Part shown: one piece after another, positions 8,150-16,347 of the stretch | How the letters are laid out: the number at the start of each line of letters is the position of its first letter | Position numbering within the stretch: the stretch's first letter is position 1 | From: JBBCJR01 sp037190805 | Lineage (GTDB): Bacteria > Pseudomonadota > Alphaproteobacteria > Sphingomonadales > Sphingomonadaceae | Length of the DNA: 64,000 nucleotides | Direction: 5' to 3' | NCBI GenBank assembly: GCA_037190805.1 | Contig: JBBCJR010000004.1 | Location: forward strand, 1 to 64,000 | The notes under the pieces: model-generated | Databases searched by the model: none | What the model was told of the DNA's origin: nothing | What the model saw: only the letters and a program-made list of their open reading frames with translations | Program-made: the position numbers and the translations under genes

Positions 8150-8521
8150 TCGGGGTTCTCCTCATCCTAACGGCGGTGCTGACATGGGTTGTCGGGCTGG
8201 CGGGACATGCTGTCTAAAGCGCGGTATGATGCCGCGACTGCCCGTGCCTCGACTGGCCTGTTTCCGCTCCACACTTAAAAGTTTTTAGTTGGTATTGCTA
8301 CCATCTTGCACCTTCGGCGGATTTGCGCAATAGGGTTTTTGTCACGGTCGTCCGAACGGTTGGGCAGGTGGCCGGGACAGAACAAACGGGCGGGATGAAC
8401 CTGCCCCTGTTGGAGAGTGAAGGCGTTGGGCACCTCGAAAGCGATGCGTCGATCCGTGTTCGATACGAACCCGGCTGATCTTGTTACAAAGCCTCGTCAA
8501 TCAACGGGGACAGCAACAGGC
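8150..8521. other. Divergent regulatory interval between Rieske and MarR genes
   Basis: This stretch separates two divergent genes and shows no separate gene. It holds the operator-like palindrome at 8287-8306, the AT-rich run CTTAAAAGTTTTTAG and a possible rightward promoter (TTGCAC 8306-8311, AATAGG 8329-8334). An in-frame GTG at 8417 could extend the MarR protein N-terminally. Confidence 0.5.
8287..8306. promoter_or_regulatory. Putative MarR operator
   Basis: AGTTGGTATTGCTACCATCT is a near-perfect inverted repeat: half-sites AGTTGGTA and TACCATCT (7 of 8 complementary) flank TTGC. Size and symmetry suit a MarR dimer, and the site lies in the divergent region directly upstream of the MarR gene, touching a possible -35 box. 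A degenerate copy stands before the dehydrogenase gene at 2788-2807. Confidence 0.5.
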
Positions 8522-9022
8522 ATGCGCAAGATCGAATCGAACACCGGCGTTGAGGAAGAAGCGACGTCGAACGCCAACGCGACTGCTGGCCCGCTTGCCG
8601 ACATCGTGGCATTCCAGCTTCGCATCGCTCAGGCAGCGTCCTTCCAGGCCTTTGCGGAACTGACGGGCGATCAGGGGCTGCGTCCGGGCCACTATGCGGT
8701 GCTGCAGGTCATCGCGGCCCATCCTGGCATCAGCCAGACCGAGCTCAGCCGGGCCGTCGGTCGCGACAAGACCACGCTGACGCCGACGTTGCACGATATG
8801 GAACGGGGCGGGTTGATCAAGCGCGACCCGCATCCGGAAGATCGGCGCAGCCGTATGCTCAGCCTGACTCCGCAGGGAGAGGAAAAGCTCGCTGCTCTCG
8901 TCAAATGCGCCAACGAGCACGATCAGAGAATAGACAAGATATTGGGCGCTCGAGATCGACAGATCCTTCTTCGAACGCTCAAAAAACTTATAGCCGGTCT
9001 TGAAGATACGTCTAATCCATAA
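8522..9022 (+). CDS. MarR-family transcriptional regulator
   Basis: A 166-residue winged-helix regulator. The helix-turn-helix region reads ISQTELSRAVGRDKTTLTPTL and the wing contains DPHPEDRRSRMLSLT with the usual DxRS-R pattern. Helical dimerisation segments flank it. MarR proteins usually repress neighbouring catabolic or efflux genes and are released by aromatic ligands. The start is uncertain: ATG 8522 gives a typical MarR length, ATG 8444 and GTG 8417 are in frame. Only 18 nt separate it from the ThDP enzyme gene, so it is probably cotranscribed with the plus-strand operon and autoregulated through the palindrome at 8287-8306. Confidence 0.9.
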   Translation: MRKIESNTGVEEEATSNANATAGPLADIVAFQLRIAQAASFQAFAELTGDQGLRPGHYAVLQVIAAHPGISQTELSRAVGRDKTTLTPTLHDMERGGLIKRDPHPEDRRSRMLSLTPQGEEKLAALVKCANEHDQRIDKILGARDRQILLRTLKKLIAGLEDTSNP

Positions 9023-9040
9023 TTAATCTGGGATTATTGC

Positions 9041-10753
9041 ATGTACACAGCTTCCAGCGCGCTTCTTGATTCATTTGTCGAGCATGGCGTTTCTTATATT
9101 TTTGCCAATCTTGGCAGTGACCACCCCGCATTGGTGGAGGCAATCGCCGAAGCGCGCGCGGCGGGTCGCCCGCTCCCGGAGGTTGTAACCTGTCCCAACG
9201 AGATGGTGGGGATGAGTGCGGCTCACGGCTATTGGCAGGTCAGCGGCAGGGCGCAGGCGGTGGTCATTCACGTCGAGTGCGGCACCCAGGCGCTGGCGGG
9301 AGCCATACACAATGCCGCCAAGGGACGCGCGCCGATGCTGATCTTCGCGGGTGCGTCGCCCTATACCCAGCATGGTGAGCTGAAAGGCAGTCGTAACGAA
9401 TTCATCCAATGGATTCAGGACGTCCACGACCAGCGCGGCATCGTTCGCGGCTATATGCGCTACGACAATGAACTGAGGACCGGGGCGAACCTGAAGGACA
9501 TGGTTCATCGCGCGTTCCAGTTCGCCAATTCCGATCCGAAGGGCCCCGTCTATCTGATGGGCGCGCGCGAGGTGATGGAGGAAGAGGTGTCCCCCTCGCC
9601 GGACGTCGCCGCGCGGTGGTTGCCGATCGCCCCGGCGGCGCTGGATTCAACCGGTGTGGCGGCTGTCGGAACGGCGCTTCTGAACGCGCGGCGGCCGTTG
9701 GTCGTCACCTCCTTTGTCGGGCGTAATCCGGCGGCGGTGGGGCCTCTGGTGGCGCTTTGCGAGCGGTTGGGCATCGGGGTTGTCGAATCCGTGCCCAATG
9801 CCATGAACTTCCCGCACCACCACCCGCTCTATCAGGGCAATCAGTGGAACCATCCGGTCCAGAATCCGCATCTGGCGGAGGCGGATGTGATCCTGGTGCT
9901 GGACAGCGACGTGCCCTGGATTCCGACTGTATCGAAGCCGGCGGACGACGCCCGCATCTTCCATGTCGATGTCGATCCGCTGAAGGAGCAGATGCCCCTG
10001 TGGCGGATCGCGGCGGAGGGCGTGTTCAGGGCCGATGCCGCAACGGTGCTTGGCCAATTGCACAGCTGGCTGGACGGGCAGCAGATCGACGACGCGGTCG
10101 TTGCCGCCCGGACCCGGCATTATGCGGGATGCCACCAGGCGCGCGCGGAACGTCTGCGCGCCCTGGAAGTCGCGCCCGCGGCGGGGTTGAGCGCCGAGTA
10201 TGTGGTTTCCCGCGTGCGCGCGGCCAGCGACGAGCGGATGCTGTTCCTGAACGAGAGCATCTCGCATTATCACACCGTCTTCGATCATCTGGCACTTGGT
10301 GATCCGGGCCAGATCTTCACCAGTGGCGGCGGATCGCTGGGCTGGAACGGCGGTGCTGCGATCGGCGCGAAACTGGCCGCCCCCGATCGCACGGTGATCA
10401 GCTTTACGGGCGACGGCTCCTATATGTTCAGTGTGCCGGCCTCGGTCCATTGGATGGCGCGGCGCTACGAGACGCCGTTCGTCCATATCATCTTCAACAA
10501 TCGCGGCTGGAAAAGCCCGAAGCTGTCGGCATTGGCTGTTCATCCCGACGGGCATGCGGCCAAGGCGAACAGCCTCGACACCTCGTTCGAGCCCGCGCCC
10601 GATTATGCCGGCATCGCCACCGCCGCGGGAAACGCCTGGGGACGCCAGATCCGGCATGCGGACGAGGTCGACGAGGCCATCGCGGAGGCGCTGCGCGTGG
10701 TGCGCGAGGAAGGGCGCTGCGCGGTCCTGGACGTCTGGCTGGACCATCACTGA
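9041..10753 (+). CDS. ThDP-dependent 2-oxo-acid decarboxylase-type enzyme
   Basis: A 570-residue protein of the acetolactate synthase/benzoylformate decarboxylase superfamily: N-terminal pyrimidine-binding domain with the conserved catalytic Glu54 (CPNEM), central domain, and C-terminal pyrophosphate-binding domain with G457-D-G followed after 26 residues by N486-N487. The likely reaction is decarboxylation or carboligation of a 2-oxo acid. It is longer than characterised benzoylformate decarboxylases (about 528 residues) and belongs, as far as I can judge, to the poorly characterised 'thiamine pyrophosphate-requiring protein' group. GGGA lies 7 nt before the ATG. It is the first enzyme gene after marR, and its natural substrate could be the product of the FMN dehydrogenase at 2849. 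Confidence 0.85.
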   Translation: MYTASSALLDSFVEHGVSYIFANLGSDHPALVEAIAEARAAGRPLPEVVTCPNEMVGMSAAHGYWQVSGRAQAVVIHVECGTQALAGAIHNAAKGRAPMLIFAGASPYTQHGELKGSRNEFIQWIQDVHDQRGIVRGYMRYDNELRTGANLKDMVHRAFQFANSDPKGPVYLMGAREVMEEEVSPSPDVAARWLPIAPAALDSTGVAAVGTALLNARRPLVVTSFVGRNPAAVGPLVALCERLGIGVVESVPNAMNFPHHHPLYQGNQWNHPVQNPHLAEADVILVLDSDVPWIPTVSKPADDARIFHVDVDPLKEQMPLWRIAAEGVFRADAATVLGQLHSWLDGQQIDDAVVAARTRHYAGCHQARAERLRALEVAPAAGLSAEYVVSRVRAASDERMLFLNESISHYHTVFDHLALGDPGQIFTSGGGSLGWNGGAAIGAKLAAPDRTVISFTGDGSYMFSVPASVHWMARRYETPFVHIIFNNRGWKSPKLSALAVHPDGHAAKANSLDTSFEPAPDYAGIATAAGNAWGRQIRHADEVDEAIAEALRVVREEGRCAVLDVWLDHH

Positions 10754-10802
10754 TCGGACGGCGCGGTCGACAATCAAAAAACATCAAGCGGAGGAGCAGG
10801 AC

Positions 10803-12104
10803 ATGACGGCGATACACAGGCCAGGCATCGGCAGGCGGCACCTTCTGGCGGCAGCCTTGGCGGGGGGCGCGATGGCGCCGACAAGCGTGTTCGCCGCTCA
10901 GGCGGCGACGCCCGCGGCGCGAGCCGGTGCCAGTGCGCTGCCCGCCAACGCCGCGCGCACCATCCGGCGGGTTACGGCGACCGCGCTGTCGGTGCCCGTT
11001 TCCTTCCCCTATGCAAATCCGCCGATCTCCAGCCGCGAGCATTGCTGCTATGTCGAGATCGAGACCAGCGACGGCCTGATCGGTCATGGCATCAGCGGCA
11101 TTGCCGATGCCCGCAGCATCGCGGATATCGTCACCAACGCGATCGCCCCGGCCATCACCGGCGATGACGCGATGCGCAGCGAAGCGATCTGGAACAAGCT
11201 TTACTGGCTGCTGACTCCGCGCGGCCAGTCCGGACTTGCCGTCCACGCGATTTCCGCCGTCGATATCGCGCTGTGGGATATTCGCGGCAAGGCGCTGGGC
11301 GTGCCGATCGCGACCTTGCTGGGTGGTGCCCGGCAGACGGTGGCCGCCTATTGCACGTTCGGCCCCGATTTCTTCACGCGGGACCAGTTGGTGGCCGCAG
11401 CGCGCGATGTGGTCGGGCAGGGGTTTCACCACATCAAGATGGTCGTTGCGTCCGGCGTCCTGCGCCGCCGCGACAGCCGTCCGATCCGCGCCCATCTCGA
11501 GGAAGACGTCGCGCGCGTGGCGGCCGTCCGCGCGGCGGTTGGCGACAGCATCGAGCTGTCGATCGATGGCAACTGCAACATGGATTATCCCAACGCCAAG
11601 TGGCTGATCGACGCTCTGAAGCCTTATAAGCTGAGCTTCGTCGAGGAGCCGTTGACGCAGAACGACGCCCATCTGCTGGCGACCCTGCGCGAAGCGACCG
11701 GCGCCACCATCACCGCCGGGCAGAATGAAGGACGCTCATCGCGGTTTCGGGACCTGATGATCGAGGGCGCCGTCGACTATATCCAGCCCAATGTGATGAT
11801 CGGTGGCGGCTTCACCCAATGCCTCAAGATCGCGGGCATGGCCGATGCGTTCAATGTACCGATCGCCAATGGGGGCGCGGCCGGGCTCCACAACATGCAC
11901 CTTCATGCCGGACTGTCGAACGGTGGGCCGGTAGAATGGCACATCCCGTTCATGGAAATGTGCCGCCAGATCTTTGTCGACATCCCGCGCCCCAGCGGTG
12001 GCAAGCTGACGATCCCGGATCGTCCGGGTCTGGGGTTCGAGCCCAATCGGGACGCGATTCGCGAGATCGCAGCCCGCCCCTGGGTCGATCGTGACCGGCG
12101 CTGA
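10803..12104 (+). CDS. Tat-exported enolase-superfamily (mandelate racemase-like) protein
   Basis: A 433-residue protein with a twin-arginine signal (GRRHLLAAALAGGAMA, cut after about residue 38) and a mandelate racemase/muconate-lactonising fold. Aligned by eye, two metal-ligand positions are intact (D255 in SIDGN, E281 in VEEPL), but the third is Gln307 (AGQNE, where AGE is usual). The KxK motif reads K212-M-V214, the usual Asp of QPD is Asn330 (QPNV), and the general-acid His position is Asn356 (IANGG). The canonical acid/base set of racemases and dehydratases is therefore largely gone. GGAGG sits 8 nt before ATG 10803. Periplasmic location is unusual for the family. It may be a binding or auxiliary protein, or have other chemistry. 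Confidence 0.85.
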   Translation: MTAIHRPGIGRRHLLAAALAGGAMAPTSVFAAQAATPAARAGASALPANAARTIRRVTATALSVPVSFPYANPPISSREHCCYVEIETSDGLIGHGISGIADARSIADIVTNAIAPAITGDDAMRSEAIWNKLYWLLTPRGQSGLAVHAISAVDIALWDIRGKALGVPIATLLGGARQTVAAYCTFGPDFFTRDQLVAAARDVVGQGFHHIKMVVASGVLRRRDSRPIRAHLEEDVARVAAVRAAVGDSIELSIDGNCNMDYPNAKWLIDALKPYKLSFVEEPLTQNDAHLLATLREATGATITAGQNEGRSSRFRDLMIEGAVDYIQPNVMIGGGFTQCLKIAGMADAFNVPIANGGAAGLHNMHLHAGLSNGGPVEWHIPFMEMCRQIFVDIPRPSGGKLTIPDRPGLGFEPNRDAIREIAARPWVDRDRR

Positions 12105-12160
12105 ACAGCCGCACCATAATCATATCCCGATCAGCGATGGCTGACGGACAGGAGAGCGCC

Positions 12161-13492
12161 ATGGCCACTGCAAACGTCGATCCCGACACCCAACCGGCGG
12201 CCGAGGGAGGCACGGACGAGCCCCAGACCGGACGTCGCCTCGGCTGGCGCTATGTCGTGATTCTGACGATCGCCTACACCTGCGCGTTCGCTGATCGTCA
12301 GGTCCTGTCGTTGCTGGTCGAACCGATCAAGCATGATCTGGGCGTCACCGACACCCAGCTCAGCCTGCTGCTCGGCTTTGCATTCTCGTTCTTCTATTCG
12401 GCGATGAACCTGCCGGCCGGCTATCTGGTCGACCGTTTCGGCCGTCGCGGCCTGATCGCGGGCGGCGTCGTCATCTGGTCGACGATGACGATGATCTGCG
12501 GTTTTTCCCGCAATTATCTTCACCTGTTGGTCGGCCGGGCGGGCGTCGGAATTTCGGAAGCGGTGATCGCGCCGGCCAGCTACTCCCTGGTCCGCGACAA
12601 GGTTCCTCTCAGTCACCGCGGTCGGGCCTTCAGCGTGCTCGCGATGGCGCCCTATTTTGGTTCCTCCGTCGCGCTGATAGGCGGCGGCGCGCTGTTGGCG
12701 GCGGCGACCGCCGGCTCGTTCGACGCCATACCCGTTCTGAACACGTTGAGGCCGTGGCAGGTGGTGTTGGTCATGCTCGGCCTCCTCGGTTTGCCGATCG
12801 CTTGCCTGTTCCTGGCGTTGCCGGCCGACCATCGCGTCATTACAGGGCCGAAGGGGCAGCTGCTCGCTGGCCTGCTCGCCGCCGCGCGCTACATGATCGC
12901 GAACTGGCGCACCTATCTGCCGTTGATCGGCTATTCATCGCTCGGCTCGGTGTTCGTGTTCGCTAATGGTGCCTGGATGCCGACGATGATTGCCCGCAAG
13001 TGGGAAGTCCCGCTGAGCGAGGTCGGCTATGTTTACGGTACCATCACGGCGATCTGCGCGCCGGTCGGATTGCTGCTCATGGGCATGTTGATCGACCGGC
13101 TGAGCAGCAAGGGGAAGGGAATGGCGACATTTGCCGTCGTCGTCGGCCTGCTCGCCGTCCTGTCCTATGCGCTGGTTCCCATCATGCCGTCCGTGAACGG
13201 AAGCTGGGTGGCGAAGGCGGTGGGCCTGTTGTTTGCCGGCAGCTTCTATGCGATCGGCTCGATCATTGTGGCGAAGGTCACTGCTTCTGAAATGGTGGGG
13301 CGCGTGACGGCGGTGTATCTGTTGTTTCAGAGCCTGGTCGGCGCCGGTCTGGGTCCGCTGATCGTCGCGCTGATCGCCGACAATCTGGCCAGCGGTCCGG
13401 AGGCGATTGCGATCGGAATGCTGTCCACCAGCCTGCTGATCGGTATCCCGGCGTCACTGATGCCGTTGTTCCTGCGTCGGGAAATGCGCTGA
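12161..13492 (+). CDS. MFS transporter, Spinster-like
   Basis: A 443-residue major facilitator with about 12 membrane helices. The N-terminal signature AFADRQVLSLLVEPIKHDLG and the loop motif DRFGRRGLIAGG are typical of the Spinster-like MFS proteins that sphingomonads encode beside TonB receptors and aromatic-degradation genes. ATG 12161 is preferred because AGGAGA lies 6 nt upstream; an in-frame ATG at 12137 lacks one. Its stop overlaps the start of the ferredoxin reductase gene (TGATG at 13490). It probably imports across the inner membrane the compound brought in by the TonB receptor; export is an alternative. Confidence 0.88.
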   Translation: MATANVDPDTQPAAEGGTDEPQTGRRLGWRYVVILTIAYTCAFADRQVLSLLVEPIKHDLGVTDTQLSLLLGFAFSFFYSAMNLPAGYLVDRFGRRGLIAGGVVIWSTMTMICGFSRNYLHLLVGRAGVGISEAVIAPASYSLVRDKVPLSHRGRAFSVLAMAPYFGSSVALIGGGALLAAATAGSFDAIPVLNTLRPWQVVLVMLGLLGLPIACLFLALPADHRVITGPKGQLLAGLLAAARYMIANWRTYLPLIGYSSLGSVFVFANGAWMPTMIARKWEVPLSEVGYVYGTITAICAPVGLLLMGMLIDRLSSKGKGMATFAVVVGLLAVLSYALVPIMPSVNGSWVAKAVGLLFAGSFYAIGSIIVAKVTASEMVGRVTAVYLLFQSLVGAGLGPLIVALIADNLASGPEAIAIGMLSTSLLIGIPASLMPLFLRREMR

Positions 13493-14730
13493 TGCCGGAT
13501 GTGCCGGACTATGACGTCGTTATCGTCGGAGCCGGTCATGGCGGCGCACAGGCCGCGATAAGCTTGCGGCAGCTGGGCTTTTCCGGGTCGATCCTCATCA
13601 TCGGCAGGGACGCCGAGCCTCCCTATGAGCGCCCGCCGCTCAGCAAGGATTACCTGGCTCGCGAAAAGTCGTTCGAGCGACTTTATATCCGCCCGCCGGC
13701 GTTCTGGCCTGAGAAGGGCGTGGACCTGAAGCTCGAAAGCACGGTGGTCGCCGTCGATCCGGCCGTTCGGCGCGTGATGCTGGGGGATGGAAGCGCGATC
13801 GGCTATGGCAAGCTGATCTGGGCAGCCGGTGGCGATCCCCGGCGGCTGACCTGTGCTGGAGCGGACCTCGCCGGTATCCACGGCGTCCGCGACCGTGCCG
13901 ATGCGGATCGCATGATGGGCGATCTCGATGCAGGCGCCTCCCGGATCGTGGTCGTCGGTGGTGGCTATATCGGGCTGGAGGCTGCTGCTGTCCTGAGCAA
14001 GCTGGGCGCGTCCGTCACGGTGCTGGAGGCGCTGCCTCGGGTCCTCCAGCGCGTGGCGGGGCCGACCCTGTCGGACTTCTATGCGGCGGAGCATCGCGCG
14101 CATGGCGTCGACCTGCGGGTCGACACCGTGGTTTCCGGCCTTGAGGGCAAGAATGGTCGGGTCAGCGGTGTCAGACTGGCGAATGAGGAAATCATTCCCG
14201 CCGACATGGTGATCGTCGGAATCGGTATCGTGCCGGCTATCGCGCCTCTGGCGGCCGCCGGGGCTGGGGTCGGCAACGGGGTCGAGGTGGATCGCTATTG
14301 CCGTACCAGTCTGCCCGACATCTACGCTATCGGCGATTGCGCATTGCACGAGAATCGCTTTGCCGACGGCGCCCGCATCCGGCTGGAGTCCGTCCAGAAT
14401 GCCAATGACATGGCCAAGACGGTCGCGTCGGACATCATGGGCGATCCGAAACCCTATGACGCTCTGCCCTGGTTCTGGTCGAACCAATATGATCTGAAGC
14501 TCCAGACCGTGGGTCTGGCGGCCGGGTTCGATACGGAACTGGTCCGTGGCGACCCCGCGTCGCGCAAGTTCAGCGTGATCTACCTGAAGGAAGGGCGGGT
14601 CATCGCCCTCGATTGCGTCAACGCGGTCAAGGATTTCGTCCAGGGCCGGCAATTGGTGGTCGGCGGCATGCGTGTCGCGCCCGAACAACTCACCGATACG
14701 GCAATACCGTTGGCCAGCCTGGCGGCCTGA
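13492..14730 (+). CDS. FAD-dependent ferredoxin reductase
   Basis: A 412-residue NAD(P)H:ferredoxin reductase of the oxygenase-coupled type. It has an N-terminal FAD dinucleotide fold (VIVGAGHGGAQAA), a central NAD(P)H fold (IVVVGGGYIGLEAA), the FAD-contacting segment DIYAIGDCALH and a C-terminal reductase-dimerisation domain. The motif PPYERPPLSKDYL is characteristic of reductases for Rieske and P450 systems. Translation is coupled to the MFS gene by a TGATG overlap. It is the plausible electron donor for the Rieske oxygenase at 6980-8149 through a [2Fe-2S] ferredoxin that must be encoded elsewhere. Confidence 0.9.
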   Translation: MPDVPDYDVVIVGAGHGGAQAAISLRQLGFSGSILIIGRDAEPPYERPPLSKDYLAREKSFERLYIRPPAFWPEKGVDLKLESTVVAVDPAVRRVMLGDGSAIGYGKLIWAAGGDPRRLTCAGADLAGIHGVRDRADADRMMGDLDAGASRIVVVGGGYIGLEAAAVLSKLGASVTVLEALPRVLQRVAGPTLSDFYAAEHRAHGVDLRVDTVVSGLEGKNGRVSGVRLANEEIIPADMVIVGIGIVPAIAPLAAAGAGVGNGVEVDRYCRTSLPDIYAIGDCALHENRFADGARIRLESVQNANDMAKTVASDIMGDPKPYDALPWFWSNQYDLKLQTVGLAAGFDTELVRGDPASRKFSVIYLKEGRVIALDCVNAVKDFVQGRQLVVGGMRVAPEQLTDTAIPLASLAA

Positions 14731-14736
14731 AATGGG

Positions 14737-14775
14737 AAGGGCGAGGTCGGGTCCAGAAACCCGATCCTCGCCCTT
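14737..14775. terminator. Bidirectional hairpin between convergent genes
   Basis: AAGGGCGAGG-T-CGGGT (14737-14752) pairs with ACCCG-AT-CCTCGCCCTT (14759-14775) around a 6-nt loop. The long GC-rich stem lies between the convergent ferredoxin reductase and DAHP synthase genes, so it can end both transcripts, although no poly-T tract follows. Confidence 0.7.
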
Positions 14776-14797
14776 GATCGGTCGAGGTGCGGCGCCG

Positions 14798-16198
14798 TCA
14801 GGCGGCCGCGCGTTCCCGCTCGCGCAGTTCCTGATTGAGCATTTCCGCTAGCAGGAATGCGAGTTCCAGGCTCTGCCCCGCGTTGAGGCGCGGATCGCAG
14901 TGGGTGTGATAGCGGTCGGCCAGCGCCTCGTCGGTGACCGCGATCGCGCCGCCCGTGCATTCGGTGACGTCCTGGCCGGTCATTTCGGCATGGATACCGC
15001 CGCCATGCGTGCCCTCGGCGCGGTGAACAGCGAAAAAGCCCTTCACCTCGGCCAGGATGCGGTCGAACGGCCGCGTCTTGTAGCCCGAGGAGGCCTTGAT
15101 CGTGTTGCCGTGCATCGGATCGCATGACCACACCACCTCGCGCCCCTCGCGCTTCACGGCGCGGACGAGGGCGGGCAGATGCGCCTCGATCTTGTCGTGG
15201 CCGTAGCGGGTGATCAGCGTGATCCGCCCCGCCTCGTTGGCCGGGTTCAGCGTGTCCAGCAGCCGCAGCAGCGCATCCGGGTCCAGGCTGGGCCCGCACT
15301 TCATGCCGATGGGATTGCCGATGCCGCGCAGGAACTCGACATGCGCCGACCCGTCGAAGCGGGTGCGGTCCCCGATCCACAGGAAATGGGCGCTGGTGTC
15401 ATACCAGCCGCCGGTCAGGCTGTCCTGCCGGGTCAATGCCTGTTCGTAGCCAAGCAGCAGCGCCTCATGGCTGGTGTAGAAATTGGTGCCCTTCAGCTGC
15501 GGCACGGTTTCCGGGTTGATGCCGCACGCCGCCATGAAGTCCAGCGCCTCGCCGATGCGATCGGCGGTCTGGCGATATTGATCGGCCCATGGGCTGCGGC
15601 CGACGAAATCCAGCGTCCAGGCATGGACCTGGTGCAGGTTGGCATAACCGCCCTGGGCGAAGGCGCGCAGCAGGTTGAGCGTCGCCGCGGCCTGCATATA
15701 GGCCCGGATCTGGCGGCGCGGATCGGGTTCGCGGCCGCTGGGATCGAAGGCGATATCGTTGATGATGTCGCCGCGATAGGAGGGCAGGGAGACGCCGCCC
15801 TGCTCCTCGGTATCCGCCGAGCGGGGCTTGGCGAACTGACCCGCCATGCGGCCGACCTTCACCACCGGCAGCTTGGACCGGAAGGTCAGCACCACCGCCA
15901 TCTGAAGCAGGACGCGGAAGGTGTCGCGAATGTTGTTGGGGTGGAACTCGGCAAAGCTTTCCGCGCAGTCGCCGCCCTGGAGCAGGAACGCACGCCCGGC
16001 CGCGACCTCGGCAAGATCGGATTTCAGCTTGCGCGCCTCGCCTGCAAACACGAGCGGCGGATAGGACTGAAGCTCGGCCTCGACGGCCGAAAGGCCGGAG
16101 TCCGCGCCATAGGTCGGCATCTGCCGAATCTCGGCCGCACGCCAGGTGGAGGGTGTCCAGCCGGCGGCCGTGGGAATTGGGTGCAGGTTCTCGTTCAT
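14798..16198 (-). CDS. aroG: Class II 3-deoxy-7-phosphoheptulonate synthase
   Basis: A 466-residue plant/actinobacterial-type DAHP synthase, the first step of the shikimate pathway (phosphoenolpyruvate plus erythrose 4-phosphate). Family hallmarks are WTPSTWRAAEIRQMPTY at the N-terminus, LLQGGDCAESF, the KVGRMAGQFAKPRS segment, DPMHGNT, and HGGGIHAEMTGQDVTECTGG near the C-terminus. Length fits the class. ATG 16198 is used; an in-frame GTG at 16210 with GAGGG about 9 nt upstream is a real alternative. It is transcribed toward the ferredoxin reductase and separated from it by a strong hairpin. The gene symbol is by function only. Confidence 0.93.
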   Translation of the reverse strand: MNENLHPIPTAAGWTPSTWRAAEIRQMPTYGADSGLSAVEAELQSYPPLVFAGEARKLKSDLAEVAAGRAFLLQGGDCAESFAEFHPNNIRDTFRVLLQMAVVLTFRSKLPVVKVGRMAGQFAKPRSADTEEQGGVSLPSYRGDIINDIAFDPSGREPDPRRQIRAYMQAAATLNLLRAFAQGGYANLHQVHAWTLDFVGRSPWADQYRQTADRIGEALDFMAACGINPETVPQLKGTNFYTSHEALLLGYEQALTRQDSLTGGWYDTSAHFLWIGDRTRFDGSAHVEFLRGIGNPIGMKCGPSLDPDALLRLLDTLNPANEAGRITLITRYGHDKIEAHLPALVRAVKREGREVVWSCDPMHGNTIKASSGYKTRPFDRILAEVKGFFAVHRAEGTHGGGIHAEMTGQDVTECTGGAIAVTDEALADRYHTHCDPRLNAGQSLELAFLLAEMLNQELRERERAAA

Positions 16199-16347
16199 AA
16201 TGGTTCGCACATGGCGAATCCCTCGCAAGAGTGCAAGGTTTCACCTCTGGCCTCGCTGATCCGCTCGTCAATCGGGGAACGCTTCATTAACCATGGGGCG
16301 CTAGCGATCGGCGTGCCGCCGGTCGTGCCGGCGGGGGAGGCTTGCAC

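Noticed and set aside
2849..12104. Naming the enzymes mdlA, mdlB and mdlC
   Set aside because: Only family-level similarity is visible; the racemase-like protein lacks canonical residues and the ThDP enzyme is longer than benzoylformate decarboxylase, so gene symbols would overstate the evidence.
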